Assembly: GCF_051106095.1 (NCBI RefSeq)
Contig: NC_135788.1
Coordinates: forward strand, 40,395,501-40,459,500
Reading direction: 5' to 3'
Source of the DNA: Pogona vitticeps
Lineage: Eukaryota > Chordata > Lepidosauria > Squamata > Agamidae
DNA: 64,000 nt
The translations under genes were made by a program, and so were the position numbers. Below are positions 25,225 through 37,491 of the stretch, piece by piece. The notes under the pieces are model-generated. The model did not search any database. It was not told the DNA's origin and saw nothing but the letters and a program-made list of their open reading frames with translations. Every line of letters starts with the position of its first letter. The stretch's first letter is position 1.

Positions 25225-25575
25225 CTGCCTGTCCCTCAGGCTGGTCCTGAGGGAGGCCCAGAAAGAGAGAAAAAGAAAACAGGCCTTCTCTGCAGCCTTT
25301 GGAATTATTTATCAACTGAAATCTGCAATGCCCCCCCCCCCGGGTGTCTTTTTAAAAGCTCTTTAAAACATTCTTGTTTCATCAGGCCTTTCAAAATGTG
25401 CCAGATTGAGACCTGAGTGCACTAGCCTTTTATTTGATTGGTGCTTTCTTTAATTTTCATAGTAATGATTTATATGTTTTAAATGTCTTAATTGCTTTAT
25501 TATTTCATTTTAATTTTCTGTTTATTTTATGTTAGCACCAATTATGTAATATTTTATTATGCTCTTATTTTTCAT
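25225..25575 (+). repeat. Decayed LINE/SINE 3'-tail repeat
   Basis: GAGGGAGGCCCAGAAAGAG, then CCTTTGGAATTATTTATC, a C-run, CATCAGGCCTTTCAAAATG and a long T-rich tail of TTTTAATTTTCTGTTT type. These segments follow the order of a very common amniote LINE-tail repeat. A similar tail occurs at 51360-51860. The family is not certain (CR1- or L2-like). Confidence 0.4.
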
Positions 25576-25584
25576 GTTCAGTGT

Positions 25585-26062
25585 AGGCATCCTTCAGTCT
25601 TGAGATACTATGGTAACATGCTTGGTACGGAGGATGTGGAACAGCGTCTAGTGTGGCTGAGAAGGCCAATTCGAGAGTGGCAATCTCTTCCACAGTGAAG
25701 ACAAATACAATCTGTCCCCTGTCCAGCTCCCTGATTTTGCTTCGACACTGTATGCAAAGCTGGAGTGTCCTCTCCAGAGCACGAAGCCTGAGTAAAATAA
25801 TATGGAGGATAGCCTGTTACCCAAGCAGCAAATCCCCCCTCTCCACATCACTGAAATAGCTCAATGGAAAGGCAAGAGCCAATACAACTGGTTCCGGTGA
25901 TGTCATAGGAGTTGCCAGAATGACATGAACTGCCTCTGGGACTTCGGCTCCGGATTTTGCCTTGAGGTTAACTCCTGAAGCCTTTTCCATCAGTGGATAT
26001 AGCCACAAGGCAGTGGAGGAAATTGGAATTTTCCCTCTCCTAGATGGGCTGCCTTCCAAGGC
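25585..26062. repeat. Unclassified interspersed repeat, copy 1
   Basis: Shares long collinear similarity with 59068-59462, for example ATGGTAACATGCT, GGAACAGCGTCTAGTG, GGAGGATAG..CTGTTACCC and GCAAGAGCCAATACAAC. This copy has an extra stretch of roughly 100 bp near 25655-25745. No open frame gives a known domain on either strand. Confidence 0.65.
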
Positions 26063-27031
26063 TGACGAGCATCGTTCACCACCCAGAGTATTCTTTTGGT
26101 TAGATTGGTGGTATAAAAATGGAACAAATAAACAAACAAAACTAGTCTACCATGGCTGAAATCCTCTCATTTGAGTTACAACTGCAGAAGGGTGATGATA
26201 TCATCAGCAGGATGAATTTTTGGTGATCAAAGACTTTATCTTTTTTCTCCCATGACTCGTCTGACACCTGAGTAATCCATTTCATCACACTGAAATCTTG
26301 AGCCATAGGACAAAAGGAGGAACTGTTTTTCCTGTCAACTGGCAGCAGAAGCTCTTAGTAATTATAGACTTCCTCCTTCTGTCTTGCAGCTCTCATGACT
26401 GCCACACAGGGAAACAGAATACACTGATGTGGGATAAGATGAAAGAGAAAAGAAGGAAATTTTTAACTACTGAATCTCCCCTGGCGGTGGCATCATCACC
26501 CTTCCACTGGAATAAGTTACACAACAGAATTTCAGTCTGTACTGCATAATTGGCATGGATGATGTATAATATTTCCTTTTCCATTCAATAAGATTAGAGG
26601 GAGGATCTCTTTATCTTTAAAAAGTGGCATAATGTACTTTTGAAATTAAAGTATACAGAAAGAAGAGCATACTAACTCATGCTTCTGTGTGCTTAGATTT
26701 GACAGGGTGTAGATACCAGAATGAACCAGATCAGATTTTTGTTGAATTAGGAAGGACTGATATTTTCTATTCTGAATGTACATATATAAGCAACCAGCAA
26801 AGTGGGGAGTCTTGGATCTTGCTGCTGATGAGATCTGTGAGCTGAGGAAGATATCTGAAGTGTGCTATTATCACTGCATGTAAGATACTAATTTTCCTGT
26901 TTTGCATATGACTGTAAATTCAGAAATGTGTGGCATTTATGCTTTTCAGCCTGTATGGAAATTTGAAATAGAGGTCTAGATTTTTCCTCTAATATTCAGG
27001 CTATTTCCATATGAGCTGAAGTCTGAGGAAC
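26063..27031. other. Unassigned non-coding sequence
   Basis: A short tail-like stretch (GGTGGTATAAAAATGG then AAATAAAC repeats) near 26105-26145 may be the end of a SINE. Nothing else recognised. Confidence 0.4.
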
Positions 27032-28172
27032 TGTCACGTTCCCAGGGGGTTTCAACAGGCAACAGTCCAATAAACCAGTCTAATATCAGAAGTCCAGATG
27101 ATGCAAAGCAGATATCAAAATCTGAAATTATGTGTGTTGTGAGCCTGTGTAGATGGAAGACATGTTGAAGATAGAACACGGGACAACATGAGCCATTTTG
27201 GTGAAGAGATCCACTATTACCAGAATGCAGGTGTACCCTTGTGACCGTGGGAGGTCAATGAGGAAGTCCAGAGATACTGTGTCCCAAGGGCTGGCTGGTA
27301 TGGGTAGTGGATGTAGCAGCCCTGGAGGTTTGGCTGGTACGTCCTTGGCTCAATGACAAATCTCACAGGAATCCACGTAACGAGTGACGTCAGTGCAAAC
27401 CCGGGGCCACCAGAACTCCTGTGTGAGTAGATGCAGATTCTTATACTGACCAAAGTGTCCTGCAGGAGGGGAATCATGGGTCAAATAGAGCACTTTGTTT
27501 CGGAGGGGCCCTGGAGGAACATACAGGCATCCTCAGTGCAATAGGAGACCCTAATGGTTAGCAAAGTCTCCAGCAGGGCCCTCTTGGAGTTCCTGCAAGC
27601 GTTGCTTGTCCCAGGGATTTTGAGCTTGGCTGGCCCGAATTTCCTCAGCCAGGGACAAGCGGGTTGTGATGGCTGCAAAGACTGAAGGTGAAAGGATAGG
27701 TGCAGTCAGAGACTCTTCAGAGGGTGACACAGCGTATTCTGGTTTGCGGGACAAGGCGTCAGCTTTCTGATTCTGAGTCTGCAGGATATAGGTAATGCGG
27801 AAGTCAAACTGAAAGAAGAGGCACCACCTGATTTGCCATTAATTGAGGCATCGGGTTGTCTGCAAGTGTTCCAGATTCCAGTGGTCGGTCAAAACTTGGA
27901 CAGGGTGGTGGGCCCCTTCCAGACCTCGAAAGCGGTTTTGATGGCCAGGAGTTCCTGCTCCCAGATGGTGTAGTTGCATTCTGAAGGTGTGAACTGCCGG
28001 GAGTAAAAAGTGCAGGACTGCATTGGCTGTGAGGGGTCCTCCCGCTGGGACAGCACTGCACCCAGGGCGACACTGGAGGCATCCATCTCCACGGTAAATG
28101 GTAGTCAGGGGTCCGGATAATGCAGGATTTCCTTGGTTGTAAAGCAAGTTTTCATGGTCTGCCACCAGAGTA

Positions 28173-28437
28173 CAGTGGTGCCTCACTTAGTGATGTTAAT
28201 CCGTGCAGAAAAAATCGCTGCTAAGCGATAACATCGCTAAGCGAAAATAAAAAGCCCATAGAAACGCATTAAAATGTGATTAATGTGTTCCTATGGGCTA
28301 AAAACGCACCTTTAAGAGAAGATCCTCCATAGCGCCGCCATTTTCGGTGCCTCTAAAGCGAGGTATCCGTGCCTAAAAACAGCGGGTGGCCATTTTGTTT
28401 ACCCGGCGGCCATTTTGAAACCCCTGATCAGCTGGCC
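28173..28437 (+). mobile_element. Tigger-like (Tc1/mariner) mini-element inside the Sushi fossil
   Basis: Starts CAGTGGTGCCTCACTTAG just after a TA, followed by GTTAATCCG and repeated CATCGCTAAGCGA-type motifs. The body includes GCCATTTT and CTGATCAGCTG. It shares ends and layout with the copies at 46344-46789 and 49558-49966 but lacks the closing inverted end. It interrupts the fossil's pol region and so is younger than it. Confidence 0.75.
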
Positions 28438-30592
28438 GAAAATGGGGGTTCAGGTCAGAACCAATTCTATTTTCTTTGGGTTCATCTGGATCCCTTGGGG
28501 TGATACAATGAGGCCTTGGAACTCGACTTCCTGCAGGTTGAACTCACACTTCTCCAGCTTTGCATAGAGTCAGTGATCTCATAGTTGTTGTAAGGCCTGA
28601 CGAATGTGTTCTGTGTGCTGCGTGGGGTCTTGGGAGTAATTCAAAATGTCATCCAAATAGATGATCACAAAGCAGGTCTCGAAAGATGACATTCATGAAC
28701 TGCTGGAATACAGGTGGAGCATTGGTCAGGCCAAAAGGCATGACCAAGTATTCATGCTGGCCATAACGAGTCCCGAAAGCCATCTTCCACTCGTCACCTG
28801 CACAGATTCTCACCAAATTGTAGGCGCCATGGAGGTCCAACTTGGTATAGATACGTGCCCCCTTAAAGCAATCCACGAGTTCACTGATCAATGGCAGGGG
28901 GTAGCAGTCCCGAATGGTGATTTTATTCAAGGCCCGGTAATCATTGCAGGGGTGGATCTCTCCACCCATTTTTTTGACAAAGATAATGGGTGCAGACAGG
29001 GGTGAGGTGGAATAGCCAGATGAACCCCTGTTCCAGGTTTTTGTCAAGAAAAGCCCGCAAGGCCACGAGTTCTGGTTCAGACATAGGGTAGATCTGCACC
29101 ACAGGAAGGGGTACCCCAGGCACCAAATTGATGGCACAATCATAGGATCAATGCGGGGGTAGCTGGTCACCCCCCTTTTCCTTGAGAACATCAGCAAAGT
29201 TCCTGTGTTCTGGAGTAGGACTGTCTGTTGATCCTGCTGCAGCTAAGGCGGCCAGTGGAACCAGATGTGGACACGGATCCTTGAAGCGCAACTCCCCTTG
29301 TGCCCAGTCTACTAGGGGGTTATGTATTTGAAGCCAGGAAAGTCCCAGAATGAGTGGAAAATGGGGCATACGTGCAACGTTAAATTGTAGTTGCTCCTGA
29401 TGGTGTTGGATCTGGAGAACAACCAGATACATTTCCTGGGTCACTGGGCCGAAGCAGAGGAGACACCCATCTATGGACTCAACTAGGGCTGAGGTCTCTT
29501 TGTCCTGCACAGGGATCCGGTGTTGTTTCACGAAGGCTGTGTCAATGAAACAGCGGTTGGCCCCAGAATCAATCATGGCATAAACAAACAGCCAGCACCC
29601 ATCCAGTAAGCAAAGTTTTACTGGCACAAGGAATGGACATAGGGTTCAAGGGACCCGGGTAAGTGTCCCACATCTGGGAGTCTACTCACACATGGGGCAA
29701 ATATTTTACTGACAGTGGTAGCACAGAGACAGGGGTGTGCCGCTTGACCAAGCAGCCGGAGGCGAAGTGTCCTGCTCCCCCACAGGACAGGCAGAGATTC
29801 TGGGAATGGTGTTGTGTTTTTTTCCTCAGGGGTGAGGCGTGGCCGAGCAGCCCCTAATTGCATGGGCTCAGAATTCTCTTGTCCAGTGTTAATGGATGTC
29901 AGGGGTGGCTGCAAGGGATGGGAGCCATCCCATTCTAGGCGGCCATCAATGCAAAGGCACAGCATGATTAGTTCTTGCAGCGTATTGGGTCCGTCTACAC
30001 ATGCCAGCTCATCCAGGATATCATTAGCCATCCCTCCATGTATAGGTCCATGAGAGCTGCCTCATTCCAGAGCAAGTCTTGAGCCAAGAGTCTGAACTCA
30101 GTGGAATACTGGGAAACCGAACCCTTACCCTGTTTCAGGGCCCGAATCTTCCCATTGGCAGTAGCAGCTTGCAAGGGATTAGCAAAAGCTGCTGAAATAT
30201 GGTCCAAAAAGCCCTGGTAATTGGTTAACAGGTGTGAAGGAGCAAGGAGTAGAGGAGTAGCCCATTTAGCTGCCTGTCCCTTGAGTAGGCTGACTATGAA
30301 GCATACCTTGGTTTTGTCTGTGGGAAAGTCTCTGGCACGCAGCTCAATATACAGTTTACACTGTGCCAGGAATGCTGAAAACTCCTCCACCTTTCCTCCA
30401 AACTTTCCTGGAGGAAGCACAGGGCACTTGACCTGGGAAGCAGCATTGGCCTGGGATTGCAGTTGTTACTGCTGAAGCTGTGCCACCGTTTGTGTAAGAA
30501 ACTGCACCTGAATAAGTATAGCATTCCGCTGACCAGAACCTTTGCTTGCATCTCCCTCCATCTTGTGGAGAGAGTGTGTGGTTGAAGCAATC

Positions 30593-31089
30593 TGTCACGT
30601 TCCCAGGGGATTTCAACAGGCAACACTCCAATAAACCAGTCCAATATCAGAAGTCCAGAAGATGCAAAGCAGATACCAAAATGCCAAAGCCAAAACACAA
30701 ACTGTAGTCAGCAGTCAGAGTCCAAAGCCAAGGGTCCAGAGAACAGGGTCCAGGATAAGCAGGAGTGTGGGTGTGAGCCAAAATGTTGACTTGTTGCTTC
30801 CACAAACTTCCAAACCTCTGGGTGCAGATTTTATAGCAGCAGCAGTCATCTAAACACTTCATCCTGCTAAAACTCAGGACTGGTCGACCTGATGTTCCTA
30901 CGGGAAGCATTCATGCAATCCTCTGACCTTCGTGTCATGAGTCTTTGCCAAAGTTTTGCTCTCACTCTGGCTACTGGGGGAGGAGAATCTGGTGGTGATT
31001 CAGCTGTCTGTACTTCTAATTGCCCAGCATTTTCCTCAGCTGTAATTAACCCCTCAGATTCAAGATCTTCTTTGTCTGAACTCATGACA
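30593..31089 (-). repeat. Sushi-type element 5' LTR
   Basis: About 497 bp with inverted ends TGTCA/TGACA. Its first ~95 bp match the piece beginning at 27032. Confidence 0.7.
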
Positions 31090-32514
31090 GGAACCCAGTT
31101 TCTTGAAGTCACTTTTCTCAAACCTCACATTGATGTAATGTGCCATATTATGTTTTGGGTCTGTTTGTTTGTTTTTCTAAATTAAGACTCTGGTTATATG
31201 CAATATTCCACAGATATGTGGTATACATATACATAGCTAACTGAATGATGGTGGTTTTTTTTCTTTCGCCTTCCTGGATCCAGTAAGAACTGTGGTTTCT
31301 TTTATTTTATTTTCTTCCAGGTTGCTGGGTAAATGAAATGCTAAATAGCCAAGAACGCTTATGCCGCTGCTGAGCCATGGCTCATCTTTACCTCCCCACC
31401 CCTCAGATAATGCGAAACTTGGTTCAACTTACAAGAATGACGTAGGGTGGGAGGGGAGAACACTAAGTTATTTAAGGGACTTTCCCCCTCTCTCCACCCT
31501 CTTCCTTTCTTGGCACTAGTAAAGGATAGAGCTCCACTAATGGGCTCTGTTGCAGGTGGCATCATCGATGCCTGCAAGTTACAACTCTTGGGAGACTGGG
31601 AGGGTAGCATTGGCTCCCTCCCATGGTTTGCTTACTAATTTTGTTCTGTTTGGCTTTCTAGTCTTAATATTTTGAATTCTTTTCATTTAGTTTGGTATTA
31701 ATTAACTTGATTTACTTTTATTTATGGCTAATTATATTTTAAAGGGAATTGGTAGTTGCAAGCAGGGGAGTTCATGACTGTGCGGCTTGCACTTCAGCAT
31801 AATCTGACTTGGGGATTTGATGAAACTTAGCGGGTTCATTGTGTCTACCCGATAGTTGCAGTGGATGAGGGTCAGGTAGCCACAAGGCAGTTGAGGGACC
31901 GTGGTCTATCAATCCTTGGCCATTAGGATATGTCCGGTGCCGCTGATTGGCATTTCAGCTGTGGCTCACTGATTTCTAGTCCCCCCCATCCTCCCTCCTT
32001 ATTAATGGTCGGCATTCAGATCATCTTAGTGGCTCAGTGTCCTTATAGCGCCATCTGGTGGACAGTTCAGAGAACGAGCGCTTAGCAAGGTGCCACGTTT
32101 GAATTAGCCTTGCACTTTTACTGGCCTAACTGCATCAGGGTTTTATTTTAAAAATAAATTTAAAAAACATTGTAATTTGAATAGAATAATTTTGATTTAG
32201 GATTAAATATATACCTAAGAAATTCATTGATTTTAAGTGCTATTAGCAATCCCCATTGATAGATCTTTAGTTGATATTATAATTAATGGTATTTATATAA
32301 ATTGGTACCTGAGGCAGGAACTATTTAATTAAAATTCATTGAGCGCATTGTATCCTATAATTAGATTAATTTGATTTATTTATTTTATTTAATAAATTTA
32401 CTCAAAGGAAATTACTCAGAGAATCAATTTCATTGCAAGCATAGTACAGTTAATTCAAAAAAGGAAACAATTGGTTAATTCAAAAGCATTCAATAATCAA
32501 GTTGATCTATAGAA
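31090..32514. other. Unassigned sequence between two gypsy elements
   Basis: No reading frame with a known domain. A stretch near 31438-31650 (GACGTAGGGTGGGAGGGGAG onward) looks like a GC-rich retroelement leader and could belong to the Ngaro-like element that resumes right of the Gmr1-like element, but I could not prove it. The last 400 bp are very AT-rich. A CTCF-type motif lies at 32048-32061. Confidence 0.4.
32048..32061 (-). promoter_or_regulatory. Candidate CTCF binding motif
   Basis: The minus strand reads CCACCAGATGGCGC, which fits all 14 positions of the core consensus CCASYAGRKGGCRS. CTCF is the vertebrate insulator and loop-anchor protein. Occupancy cannot be inferred from sequence alone. 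Confidence 0.5.
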
Positions 32515-33355
32515 TGTGAGGGTCCGTTATTCTTCGCCTCCCCCTTCCCAAATAAAGCCTCAGACGCATTTGAACAAAACAACTTGTCTTCTTTATTTAA
32601 CTGTGGCAACGGGATAGAAACGTCAATTAGGTTGGGGATAAACTTCTCCTGTTGAAGTAACGGTTCATACAGGGGCACCCAATCTTCGTCAAAAGGGTTA
32701 CTGGACTTCGATGCCCATGGACCGGCCTGAACCTGGGAGGGTTCTTCGGGATCGAAGTCATCTCTCTCCATCGTCAATAATGGGGTCGTCTCCTCGAGCC
32801 CTGCATATCCCCAGGGTGAGTTTGCTGTTGCCCCGAGGGGTTCCCAGGGTCCGGACGATACCCCAGCCTCCTCAGCTCCTCCAGATGCCATCGGGTCTTT
32901 TCTTCTCTCTCCCTCTCTACCCGTTTCTTCTCCTCAACTAACTTTCGCCTCCACTCACGGGTCTCTCTTTCTCCCCAGTAAGAGGGACGGACCCGAGCCT
33001 CATTCCTCCTTCTCTCCTCAGCTTCTTGCTTCGTCATACACACCTGTTCCCACTTGCCCAACCAGGGATCCTGGATTGAGACCCATTCCCATTCGCCTTC
33101 TTTCCCAGCCTGTCTCTGACTGACTTCCCCCACAGCTCCCTCTTCTGGATCTTTCGCCCCCCTCCCCGCCCAGACTAGAGGAGTCTGGGTCGCTATGCTT
33201 AACCCCTTCATGCCCCTTTCTAAATCAATGGTATCCACTGCCTGGTGCAGCATCCGTGGTGGAAATGGCTTGGGTGCGGTCTGGGTGCCCACGGAGGCTC
33301 TAGGGCGAGACGGCACTCCTAACATCACCTCACGACCCGGGGAACGGGTGTCACA
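32515..33355 (-). repeat. Gmr1-like element 3' LTR
   Basis: 841 bp, nearly the same as the partner LTR. The tail of the pol frame continues into it and ends at about 32774. Confidence 0.92.
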
Positions 33356-36300
33356 CATCCCCCCCTCCAAGAGTGCCGTCCGCTCTTCCTCGCTGCGCGC
33401 CCACGGACCCTGCCGAGAAAAATAGTCGACATTAGTATGCTCTTTGCCTTTTCTATATCTTACTTGAAAAGAGAACGGTTGTAGAGCTAAATACCACCGA
33501 GTTAAGCGTGGGTTGGTCTCTTTCATTCGTTCCAACCACTGTAAAGGGGCATGATCGGTAACTAGGTCGAAGGGAGCTCCTAGCAAATAGTATTTAAGAC
33601 TATGTGTGGCCCACTTGATGGCTAAAGCTTCTCTCTCGATGACAGCATATCTTTGTTCTCGGGGCGACAGCTTACGACTCAAATATAACACCGGGTATTC
33701 TATCCCGTCTTTAACCTGTGATAATACTGCCCCTATACCCCGATCCGATGCATCAGTAAAAAGGGTAAAGGGTATATCAAAATCGGGTGCAAACCTAACT
33801 GGTAATTCACAAATGATTTCTTTTAACGTTTCGAATGCTTTCTTTTGAGAAGGACCCCATATTACTTTTACCGGGGCTCTTTTCCTGGTTAAATCAGTTA
33901 GTGGAGCAGCTATAGAAGCAAAGTTAGGTACAAACTGGCGGTAATAACCTACTAAACCTAAAAATTGCTGGACTTCCTTCTTTGTCCTGGGTTGGTACCA
34001 CTTAGATATTTTAGTCACTTTCTCCTCCTGGGGTTGGATCTCTCCTTGTCCGACTTTGTAACCCAGGTAATCTACTTTGGGCAGCCCAATTTTGCACTTC
34101 TTAGGATTAACTGTCAAACCTGCCTCGTGCAGCCTCTCCAGCACCCTCCTAAGGTGGGTTAGGTGTTCTTCCCAAGAGCTGCTAAAAATTATAATGTTGT
34201 CAATATATGCGGCTGCACAATCTTGTAAGGGTTCCAACACCCGGTCCATTAATCGTTGGAACGTAGCAGCTGCCCCATGTAGCCCAAACGGCATCTTCTT
34301 GAACTGGAATAAACCCTTAGGGGTACAGAAAGCAGTTTTCTCCTTATCTTGGGGTCTCAACGGGATCTGCCAATATCCCTTTGTTAAATCGATCGAACTG
34401 AGATATTTGGCCCCCCCTAGCTTATCTAACAAGTCCCCTACCTTGGGCATAGGGTAAGCATCGAACCTGGATATGGCATTAACCTTTCTGAAGTCAATAC
34501 AGAACCTAAGCGACCCATCAGGTTTTGGAACCATTACAGGGAAGCTTCTCCAAGGCCCATTGGATGGTTCTATGACCCCCAGTTTAAGCATCTCATCAAC
34601 TTCTTGGTTAATTACCCCAGTTATGTGTCTGGGCCAAGACCTTCCACTAACCCTTACAACATTGCCAGGGGGTGTTTCTATACTGTGTTCCACCAACTGG
34701 GTACACCCAGGTATTGGGGAGAATACTTGGGGAAAGTCTTCCTTCAACTGCCCTGCTTGTTGTTTTTGTTCCTCTGACAAGAGGTCTCCTACCACTATAT
34801 CTCCTCCGGAGGTCAAGTCTTCCCTTTCAGGGCCCAACTCATCATCAACCTCAGTCCCAAACAACACTTCTCTGTCTATCCACTCTTTTAACAAATTTAC
34901 GTGGAACACTTGGGTTTTCTTTTTCCTATCAGGGGTCTCTATTTCATAGTCCACTTCATTTAATTTCCTTAGTACTTTGTAAGGTCCGTGCCACTTAGCC
35001 AAGAACTTGGAAGTCTCTGTGGGTAATAGCACTAGTACCTTTTGTTGAGGTTCGAATTTCCTAGGGCGAACCTTTTTATTATAGTAACCCCTTTGTTTAG
35101 TCTGCGTTTGCCCCAGGTTCTCTTTAGCCATCTCCCACGCCAATTGTAAGCTATTCCTCATCTCAACTATCTGTTGGAGTGCCCCCTGGGAATGATCTTC
35201 CCCTTCTTCCCATTTCTCTCGTATTAAATCTAGTATCCCCCTGGGTTTTCGACCATATAACAACTCAAAGGGGGAGAAACCCGTGGAAGCTTGGGGGGCC
35301 TTCCTAACTGCAAACATTAACGGGGCGAGGAAGGTATGCCACATCTTGGGTTTTTCCATTGACAATTTCCTGAGCATACCCTTCAAAGTCCGGTTAAATC
35401 TTTCGACTAGTCCATTGGCTTGAGGATGATAAACCGAGGTTCGTAAAGGCTTAACCCCCAATAGGTCCCACATCTGCTTGAAGGTCAGGCTCATAAAATT
35501 AGAGCCCTGATCCGTTAAAACCTCTTTTGGAAAACCCACCCGGGAGAACATTTCTAACAATTCTTTGGCTAATACTTTAGCTGTAGTGGATCTCAGGGCC
35601 ACTGCCTCCGGGTACCGAGTGGCATAATCAATGACTACCAGGATGTACTGATGCCCCCCCCGCTGATTTGGTTAGCGGACCTACAATATCCAAAGCGATT
35701 CTGTCAAATGGCCTATCTACCAGAGGCATAGGTATGAGCTCTGCCCCTGGTCCCGACTTGGGTTGAGTTATCTGGCACTTGGCACAGGACCGACAGAACT
35801 CTTCTACGTCGTGGGCCATCCTGGGCCACCAGAACCGCTGTTTTACTCTATCCAGAGTCTTTTGGGTGGCTAGGTGTCCTGCCACCGGTAAGTCATGAGC
35901 CCAATGCATTACCCAGAACTGCAGGCCCTCTGGGATTACCAGTTGGGATTCTTCATCGTTGCCAGCCTTGGTTACGCGATACAGCAAACCTCCCCTCAAT
36001 TCAAAGCCTTGCTCCCCTTCTGGGGTAGTCCCTTCAGCCATCGCTTGCTGTAAACAGCTGTTAAGTCCCGCATCATCTTGTTGGAGGCATCGTATCTGGT
36101 CTCTAGACAAATTCATCACTTCTAACTCCCTGGCCTCCGTTTCTTCCTGAGCCCAGCCTATTTCCCCGGGCTCCTTAGCCAAATTGCTCAGTCCAGGCCA
36201 GTCTCTCCCTAGTAGCATTTCCCGGGTCATACCGGGCACTATTCCCACTTCCATGTCCCTTTTAAGGCCATCTACCTCGACCTCTGCCATGGTAGTCGCA

Positions 36301-37491
36301 TATTCTTTCACATCCCCATGGATACACCGGATTACAGTAATCTCAGGTAAAAGTTCTCCCTCTAGCTCTTTTACCAGCGTTTTGCTGCATCCTGTGTCCA
36401 CTAAAGCCTTCTTAGGATGTCCATTTACTCTCGCTTCTACTACCCAACCCGGGTGATTCTCCTCACCCACCTTGGTCATCCCGGTGCAAGCCTCTGCCCA
36501 CGCACACTCAGTCACTGGGCAATACTTCCGGATATGGCCGAACTGGCCGCAGCCGAAGCAAGCGGTCATCTTCTCCTTCCCTAGGTTCCAGGTCGCCGCT
36601 TGTTTGGAGGCCGCCGGGTCGTTTGTCACCGTTGGCCTAGGTACCCTCGTTCCGACTGGGTTTGCATATTCAATGCGGTCGGGTCTATTCTTTTTGGTCC
36701 CCGTCGGCGCTGCTCCGCGAAAATCCGCCTGTTTGTTAGCGTCCGCCATTTTCTCCCTCAGTTTGGCTCCTTCTCCTTGTGGCGCACTTCTAATTTGCCA
36801 CGTGTCCTCCGCTTCTAAGTAGTCTTCCAGCAGCGTCACAGCGCCCTCTAGGCTGGAAGGTTTGTTCTTGATGACCCAGTTCCTGGCTCCGCTGTTGAGC
36901 GTTGATATTAACTGTTCCATAATCACGATTTCTAAGACTTGCTCCGCTGTCTTCCCCTTTGGTTGTATCCATCTCGTGGCGTTTACCCTTAGCTTTTGCG
37001 CTAGTGTCCTGGGGTGTAACCCGGGCTTCAACTTTAGTCCCCGAAACTTCCTCCGGTAGGCCTCCTCGTTTAAGTTGAGGGTGTTCAAAATGGCCGTCCT
37101 TACCACGTCGTAATCTCCCGCGTCTTCTGGGTCTAGGGTATCTACTATTTCTTGAGGTAACCCGGTGAGGTATGGGGTCAGTATGAGTGCCCACTGATCC
37201 TTTGGCCAATGCGCGGAGATGGCGATCCTCTCAAACGTGTGTAAGAACGCTGCCGGGTCATCCTGGGGGCCCATTTTCTGTAACTTAACCGGGGGCCGTG
37301 TTGCTATGGGTTGTTTCAGTCCTATGCTCTCTGAAGGCTGGTTTCCCTGAGGTGATTTTAACTGTTCGATTATCATCCGCTGCTGATCCGCTAGTTGTTT
37401 CAACAAGACCTCCTGTCCTTCTGTTATACGTTGCATCCATTTTTCTGCGTCTGTGGGTTGCGGGGGAGGCCCCACGTTCTGGGCGCCAGTA

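Larger units (their letters stand above)
27032..31089 (-). mobile_element. Ty3/gypsy (Sushi-type) retrotransposon fossil
   Basis: The right-hand LTR (30593-31089, about 497 bp, TGTCACG...CATGACA) is the 5' LTR. A matching piece starts at 27032, so the element reads on the minus strand. Parts in order: Gag near 30.0-30.4 kb with GQAAKWATPLL, protease near 29.5 kb with MIDSGANRCFID, reverse transcriptase near 28.7-29.0 kb with [14 protein letters not shown] and [13 protein letters not shown], RNase H near 27.9-28.1 kb, and an integrase-side remnant near 27.2-27.5 kb. The RT and Gag match the Sushi branch of chromoviruses, the source of mammalian PEG10/RTL genes. It carries a Tigger-like mini-element. 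Broken by many changes and old. Confidence 0.85.
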
